A stretch of 64,000 nt of DNA from CAILZL01 sp963748005 (GTDB taxonomy: Bacteria; Pseudomonadota; Gammaproteobacteria; Steroidobacterales; Steroidobacteraceae): contig CAVVHH010000002.1 in the NCBI GenBank assembly GCA_963748005.1, positions 1,922,001 to 1,986,000 on the forward strand. Direction: 5' to 3'. Shown piece by piece: positions 59,268-64,000 of the stretch. Both the position numbers and the translations under genes were made by a program. A model generated the notes under the pieces. It saw only the letters and a program-made list of their open reading frames with translations, did no database searches and was not told the DNA's origin. The number at the start of each line of letters is the position of its first letter. The stretch's first letter is position 1.

Positions 59268-60796
59268 GGCGCCGCTCCGTTGTAATTGAGAAAGGCCGGC
59301 GGTGCCTGCAAATTGTCCAGGCAGGTTGCATCCAGTTTTTTCGGCTGCAACGTGGCGACGAATTCGCCGACCAGTTGCGGCACGCAGCGAACCGACATGA
59401 TGCCGTGACCCTGACCTCTGGCTGTGATCAATCGGGCATTGCTCAAGGCGGCCAGTATCTCCTCACCGTAGCGCGGCGGCGTGACTGGATCGAGTTCGCC
59501 CGACAAAATCAGTACTGGCAATGCGCTCTTGAATGGCTGATGAAAATCCGCCGGACGTTCGCGATGCGGCCAGCGCGGGCAAACGTTCTGGAACAACTCG
59601 ATGATGGAATTGCCCATCACGGTGTCGTGGTCGGCTGGATTGGTCTTGAGCAGGTCGGCATCTTCGCTGCAGCCCACCGAGAGGCCCATGCCGCCGGTGA
59701 TGCGATTGCTCACATCGCCAACGACCAGTTGTTCCTGGCCGAGCAACGGCGCGTAGTTGCCTTTTAGAGCTTCGTCGATCATCAATGGCATCAATGCGCT
59801 GGTATAGCCATTGTAGGTATACAACCGCACCAGTCCTGCCAGTCGTACCGCGGTCAGCGTGCGTTCGCTCGCCTGGTAGGTATTGGGATCGGGCACCTGC
59901 ACCTTCACGGGCTGCGCGCTCAGGCGTGCATGCAGGGTTTTCAACTGTGCGTAGGGATCGCCGAAGCGGCTGCGACACTCGGTATTCGCAGTGCACAGCG
60001 CCAGTTGCGCCTGCACTGCATTTTCCAGATTGCGCGCGTGATCCTGACCCAGCGCCAGCGAATTGGGCACCGCACTATCCAGCACGATGCTGCGCACACT
60101 GTCGGGAAACCGCGCGGCGTATTGCTGCGCCATGCGCGTGCCATAGGAAACACCGACGAGATTCAGTTCCGGATTGCCCAGGGCACGTCGCACAGCTTCC
60201 AGATCCTGTGCGGCGTCGGTGGTGGTGTAAAACTGCGGATCGGCGTTGGTGCTGATTTCCTTCAGGCAATCGTCCAGCACGGCCTGCGCCCTGGCCTGGT
60301 CACCGCCCAGTTCTTCCAGCCGGTCGGTGATGGTGTTGCGCAAATGCTGGCAATCCAGCGCATTGGAGCCGCCGGTGCCGCGTTGATCGATCAGCAATAT
60401 GTGGTGCTGCTGCCGCAGCGGCGCGAAGGCCGCGGCCACTACCGGATAGTCGTCAGTAGCCGCGCCACCCGGTCCGCCATCGAGAAAGGTGACCAGATCT
60501 GCATCCGGCTGTGCAGCGTCGCTTTTGACGATGGCCACTTTCAGCGTGATACGACGGCTGTGCGCATCCGCATGATTTTCCGACACTGCAAAGTCGGTGC
60601 AGTAGGCATCCAGAGTGAGTTGCGTTTCATTGCCAATGGTGCAAGGTAGCAGCGTCAACTGGCCCAGTTGCAGTTGATCTGCGGAATCGGCGCCGCGAGT
60701 CTTGCCGGCACCCAGCTGCACCGGTTTGAAGAAATGCCAGCCCACCGCTCCCAGCAGTAAGCAAAGGCCGATTAACTGGTGTGGCTTGATGCGCAT
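59264..60796 (-). CDS. TAP-like alpha/beta hydrolase (tripeptidyl aminopeptidase family), exported
   Basis: A 510-residue serine hydrolase with an N-terminal signal or anchor (LIGLCLLLGAVGWHFF). The alpha/beta core has the oxyanion block LDGGPGG, LIDQRGTGGSN, the nucleophile GVSYGTRMAQQY, acid in LSGELDPVTPP and base in GQGHGIM; the C-terminal part is the TAP_C type. Relatives release short peptides or hydrolyse esters outside the cytosol. Start ATG 60796 has AGGGA upstream. It leads the hydrolase-ATPase-permease operon; a reasonable inference is that it acts on what the exporter handles. Confidence 0.9.
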   Translation of the reverse strand: MRIKPHQLIGLCLLLGAVGWHFFKPVQLGAGKTRGADSADQLQLGQLTLLPCTIGNETQLTLDAYCTDFAVSENHADAHSRRITLKVAIVKSDAAQPDADLVTFLDGGPGGAATDDYPVVAAAFAPLRQQHHILLIDQRGTGGSNALDCQHLRNTITDRLEELGGDQARAQAVLDDCLKEISTNADPQFYTTTDAAQDLEAVRRALGNPELNLVGVSYGTRMAQQYAARFPDSVRSIVLDSAVPNSLALGQDHARNLENAVQAQLALCTANTECRSRFGDPYAQLKTLHARLSAQPVKVQVPDPNTYQASERTLTAVRLAGLVRLYTYNGYTSALMPLMIDEALKGNYAPLLGQEQLVVGDVSNRITGGMGLSVGCSEDADLLKTNPADHDTVMGNSIIELFQNVCPRWPHRERPADFHQPFKSALPVLILSGELDPVTPPRYGEEILAALSNARLITARGQGHGIMSVRCVPQLVGEFVATLQPKKLDATCLDNLQAPPAFLNYNGAAP

Positions 60797-60929
60797 GGCC
60801 GATCCCTGTTTTGCGTGGCGGCTGTTCAACAGCCGGGGATTGATTGTTCCATACTGACTTGTGGCGGGATGATAGCAGCAAGCCGTGCCAATGCTACCGC
60901 CGGCCTGAGCGTGGCATTAGACTGTCCAG

Positions 60930-63821
60930 ATGACACATGTTGACTATCACACGGTGGACTCACTGCCCGACGCCCTGCGTGCGCGGGTGGCAGAACAATT
61001 GCAATTGCTGAGCACTTCGCTGGATGCGGACGGTGCACGTGTACTGCAAACACCGCGCATCGCGATATCGCTGCCGCAAGTATTCGCCAGCAGTGAATTT
61101 GTCGCCAATGCCTGTCTGGGCGACTCGCAGTTGCTGGTGCGTCTGCAAAACAGCGGACGCCTGCTGGACAGCATTGATACTGCATGGCTGCGTCAGCAGC
61201 TGGATGCGGCGGTGGCAACGGCTGGCAACGATACCGAGCTGCTGACAGCACTGCGTCGTTTTCGCCGCCAGCAGATGGTGCGCATTGCCTGGCGTGATAT
61301 TGCCGGTTTCGCCGAACTCAATGAGACCCTGCTGGACCTGTCCAATCTTGCGGATGTCTGTGTGCAATGCGTATATGAACGCGCCTACGCACAGCTGTCG
61401 GCGCTGTACGGCACGCCACGCGGTCGTGAGTCGGGCGAGGCGCAGCCGATGATGATTCTGGGCATGGGCAAGCTGGGCGGCCGCGAGCTCAACTATTCAT
61501 CGGACATCGATCTGATTTTTGTGTATCCGGAAGCCGGTGAGACTGACGCGGCCGAACCCATGGCCAATGAGGAATTTTTCCTGCGTCTCGGTCAGCGCAT
61601 CATCCAGTGGCTGGCCAACAAGACCGTTGACGGCTTTGTGTTTCGCGTCGACATGCGCCTGCGGCCCTTCGGCGACAGCGGTCCATTGGCAGTAAATTTC
61701 GACAGCTTCGAAACCTATCTGCAGCAGAACGGCCGCGACTGGGAACGGTACGCCTTCGTCAAGGCGCGGCCTATCACCGCCATCGAGCACTACCAGTATC
61801 TGTACAACAATGTGGTGCGGCCATTCGTGTACCGCCGCTATCTGGACTTCTCGGTTTTCGAAGCGCTGCGCGACATGAAAAACCTGATTGCGCGCGAAGT
61901 GGAGCGGCGTGAACTGCACGAACACGTAAAGCTGGGGCCCGGTGGTATTCGCGAGGTGGAGTTCATCACGCAGGCGTTCCAGCTGCTGCGTGGCGGCAAT
62001 GACAAGAATCTGCAATCGCGCGAATTGCAGCAGGTGTTGCCGCGGCTGAGTGGTCACAAGTTGCTGTCGGCGCAAGCCGTGGATGAACTGCTGCAGGCGT
62101 ATCGCTTCCTGCGACTGGTGGAAAACCGCCTGCAGGAATGGAGTGACGAGAACAATCACTACCTGCCGGACGACAGTATCGACAGACTGCGGCTGGCGGT
62201 ATCGCTGAACTACGCCGATTGGTCATCCTTGCTTGCGCAGCTGAACCAGCATCGCGAACGCGTAAAACACTGGTTTGCGACCATTGTCTTCGGCAGTGCA
62301 GCGGAAACACCCGTGGCAGATTCGGCGTTGAGCAGTTTTCTCGATCCTTCCATCAGTGATACCGAGCGGCATCGCGCCGTACAGGCGCTGGGCATCACCG
62401 ATCCTGCCCACATCACCACGCAGATGCTGCAGGTGCGCGACAGCGGCTACTACCAGCGTCTGGATGAAACCGGCAAGCAGCGTCTGCACGTACTGGTGCC
62501 CAGATTGTTGCACCTCATCGCGCAGACTGAAGATCAGGCCGCAGTGTTCACCCGCGTACTGCGCATCATCGAAATGATCGGTGGCCGCACAGTCTATCTG
62601 GCGTTGCTCAATGAACATCCGCCAGTGCTTGGCCTGCTGGTCAAGTTGTGCGCACAAAGTGAATTTCTCGCCGAACAGATCGCCGCATTCCCGCTGTTGC
62701 TGGACGAGCTGATCGACGAACGCCTGATGAACGATCTGCCGACGCGCGCCTCGCTGGCGACCGATTTGCAGCTCAAGCTGGAACATGCCGATGAGGACGA
62801 TGAAGAACGTCAGATCGAATTGCTGCGCGAGTTTCAGCGCATCGCCATGTTTCGTATCGCCGTGGCGGATCTCACCGGACGTATGCCGCTGATGAAAGTC
62901 AGCGACCGGCTCACCGACCTGGCCGAGCTGATTGTGCAGCAGGCGCTATCGATGGCGCGCCAGCAACTGATCAAGCGCCATGGCAAGCCCATGTGCGGCG
63001 AGTCGGCGGACCAGCTGCGCGAAGCCGGTGTGGTGATCGTTGCCTATGGCAAGTTTGGTGGCATCGAACTGGGCTATGGCTCCGATCTTGATCTGGTGTT
63101 CCTGCATGACTCGCAGGGCGTGATCCAGCAGACCGATGGCGACAACGCCGTGGACAACGGTGTGTTCTTTGCGCGCTTGGGTCAGCGCCTGGTGCATCTG
63201 CTCAGCGTGCACACCCGCGCCGGACGTCTGTATGAAGTGGATGTGCGTTTGCGGCCCAGCGGCAAGGGCGGCCTGCTGGTGCAGAGCCTGAATGGCTTTG
63301 AAAGTTATCAGCGCAATGAGGCATGGACCTGGGAACATCAGGCGCTATTGCGCGCCCGCGCCGTGGCCGGCGATGCTGCGCCCAGCGAACGTTTCGAAGC
63401 CATCCGCACCGATGTGCTGCGCAAAGTCATCAAGCGCGACACGCTGCGCGAAGAGGTGCGCAAGATGCGCCAGCGCATGCGCGATGAACTGTCCAAAGCG
63501 GGCAAGGATCAGTTCGACCTGAAGCAGGACGCCGGCGGTATTGCCGATATCGAATTCCTGGTGCAGTACTGGATGCTCAAGTGGGCCGACGAGTATCCGC
63601 CGATCATCCTGTTCACCGACAATATTCGTCAGCTGGAAAGTCTGGCTTCAGGAAATATTATTCCGCAAAGCGATGTGGATTTCCTGACCAGCACCTATCG
63701 CCTGTATCGCGAACGCATGCATCATTTGTCGTTGGCGGGAGATGAGGGCGTGATTGATGATGGAGAGTTTGTGGAGCAGCGCAGGCGGGTGGTGGAGATG
63801 TGGGAAAAGGCGATGGGGTGA
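60930..63821 (+). CDS. glnE: Bifunctional glutamine synthetase adenylyltransferase/deadenylase
   Basis: Adds AMP to, and removes it from, glutamine synthetase in answer to the PII protein and glutamine. The 963-residue product (E. coli 946) has both nucleotidyltransferase halves: N-terminal deadenylylase with GMGKLGGRELNYSSDIDLIFVY, then the central helices, and C-terminal adenylylase with AYGKFGGIELGYGSDLDLVFLHD; each has its G-S-D-x-D-L metal site. KLGPGGIREVEFITQAFQLL and its C-terminal counterpart AGGIADIEFLVQYWML are intact. Start ATG 60930; divergent from the hydrolase operon. The next gene is not its usual ilvE partner as far as can be seen. Confidence 0.96.
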   Translation: MTHVDYHTVDSLPDALRARVAEQLQLLSTSLDADGARVLQTPRIAISLPQVFASSEFVANACLGDSQLLVRLQNSGRLLDSIDTAWLRQQLDAAVATAGNDTELLTALRRFRRQQMVRIAWRDIAGFAELNETLLDLSNLADVCVQCVYERAYAQLSALYGTPRGRESGEAQPMMILGMGKLGGRELNYSSDIDLIFVYPEAGETDAAEPMANEEFFLRLGQRIIQWLANKTVDGFVFRVDMRLRPFGDSGPLAVNFDSFETYLQQNGRDWERYAFVKARPITAIEHYQYLYNNVVRPFVYRRYLDFSVFEALRDMKNLIAREVERRELHEHVKLGPGGIREVEFITQAFQLLRGGNDKNLQSRELQQVLPRLSGHKLLSAQAVDELLQAYRFLRLVENRLQEWSDENNHYLPDDSIDRLRLAVSLNYADWSSLLAQLNQHRERVKHWFATIVFGSAAETPVADSALSSFLDPSISDTERHRAVQALGITDPAHITTQMLQVRDSGYYQRLDETGKQRLHVLVPRLLHLIAQTEDQAAVFTRVLRIIEMIGGRTVYLALLNEHPPVLGLLVKLCAQSEFLAEQIAAFPLLLDELIDERLMNDLPTRASLATDLQLKLEHADEDDEERQIELLREFQRIAMFRIAVADLTGRMPLMKVSDRLTDLAELIVQQALSMARQQLIKRHGKPMCGESADQLREAGVVIVAYGKFGGIELGYGSDLDLVFLHDSQGVIQQTDGDNAVDNGVFFARLGQRLVHLLSVHTRAGRLYEVDVRLRPSGKGGLLVQSLNGFESYQRNEAWTWEHQALLRARAVAGDAAPSERFEAIRTDVLRKVIKRDTLREEVRKMRQRMRDELSKAGKDQFDLKQDAGGIADIEFLVQYWMLKWADEYPPIILFTDNIRQLESLASGNIIPQSDVDFLTSTYRLYRERMHHLSLAGDEGVIDDGEFVEQRRRVVEMWEKAMG

Positions 63822-63927
63822 GTTTCGCGTCAGAGTTGTTATGGCTAGCCCGTATGTTGATGCCAGTATCGAGTACAGAGTTATATGGAAGTTTGGTTAG
63901 ACACAATTGAGAGAGCTTAGAGGGTCT

Positions 63928-64000
63928 ATGAGTACGTACCGAATGGTCGAGTCGGCCGCGATTGGTTTCATGCTTGCCTTTGTCGAATCGCAAGCCATGG
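63928..64000 (+). CDS. Possible start of a gene cut by the window edge
   Basis: ATG at 63928 with AGAGGG just upstream opens a frame that stays open to the edge (24 codons, MSTYRMVESAAIGFMLAF onward). Too short to assign, and a chance frame is possible. Confidence 0.3.
   Translation, partial: MSTYRMVESAAIGFMLAFVESQAM

Overview
The window is a stretch of a gammaproteobacterial chromosome of fairly high GC. The evidence is the block pilT/pilU - yggS - proC - yggT - yggU, together with plsB, glnE, yqgE-ruvX-pyrB, ppnN, yceH and a HiPIP. I cannot fix the genus; a Steroidobacter/Nevskia-like or related lineage would fit. I see no rRNA, tRNA, CRISPR array or intact transposase.

Layout. 1-2342 (minus): 3' part of a methionine aminopeptidase, a Tat-exported HiPIP and a two-SPOR-domain protein. 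2879-11652 (plus): an orphan contractile-tail-sheath homologue, a small hydrolase, a mini-lipoprotein, plsB, a YkgJ-type cysteine-cluster protein, a membrane protein and a CopA-type ATPase. 11722-16583: EF-hand protein, yceH, a PAS-GGDEF cyclase, exonuclease III, and a DAHP synthase preceded by a transcription attenuator whose leader peptide is packed with Phe/Tyr/Trp codons.

16773-26883 is the most distinctive region: six SRPBCC/AHSA1-like proteins, an ArsR regulator, a DHFR-like reductase, a 14-TM MFS pump, two VOC proteins, a GFA protein and a DUF3562 protein, grouped around a YCII/DGPF protein and an ECF42-type sigma factor with a long C-terminal extension. Four transcription units here, including the sigma operon, share the motif TGTCGG(A/G)-N15-(T/A)CG(T/G)(C/T) just upstream. 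I read this as the promoter of the local sigma factor, which gives a compact self-contained ECF42 regulon.

26951-36054 holds carbon metabolism: glgP, then gnd-zwf, an exported class II aldolase, an outer-membrane barrel and transaldolase. A 300-base multi-hairpin inverted-repeat element fills the gap upstream of glgP. 36243-45916: LysM lytic transglycosylase, lipoprotein, L,D-transpeptidase, a 143-base palindromic element, ppnN, an orphan ParA, htpG with a clear sigma-32 promoter, a hydrolase and HU. 46093-57309: DUF4426 lipoprotein, yggU-yggT, a MetE-C-like methyltransferase, proC, yggS, three tandem PilT-family ATPases, a PyrK-like protein, pyrB, ruvX and yqgE. 57361-63821: an operon of ABC-2 permease, ATPase and TAP-like hydrolase, then glnE. 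The last 180 bases may hold the start of another gene.

Dispersed small repeats (C-rich hairpins, REP-like palindromes, a GCGCAGGCGGGG repeat, a cluster of ATCC-core palindromes) lie between many genes.
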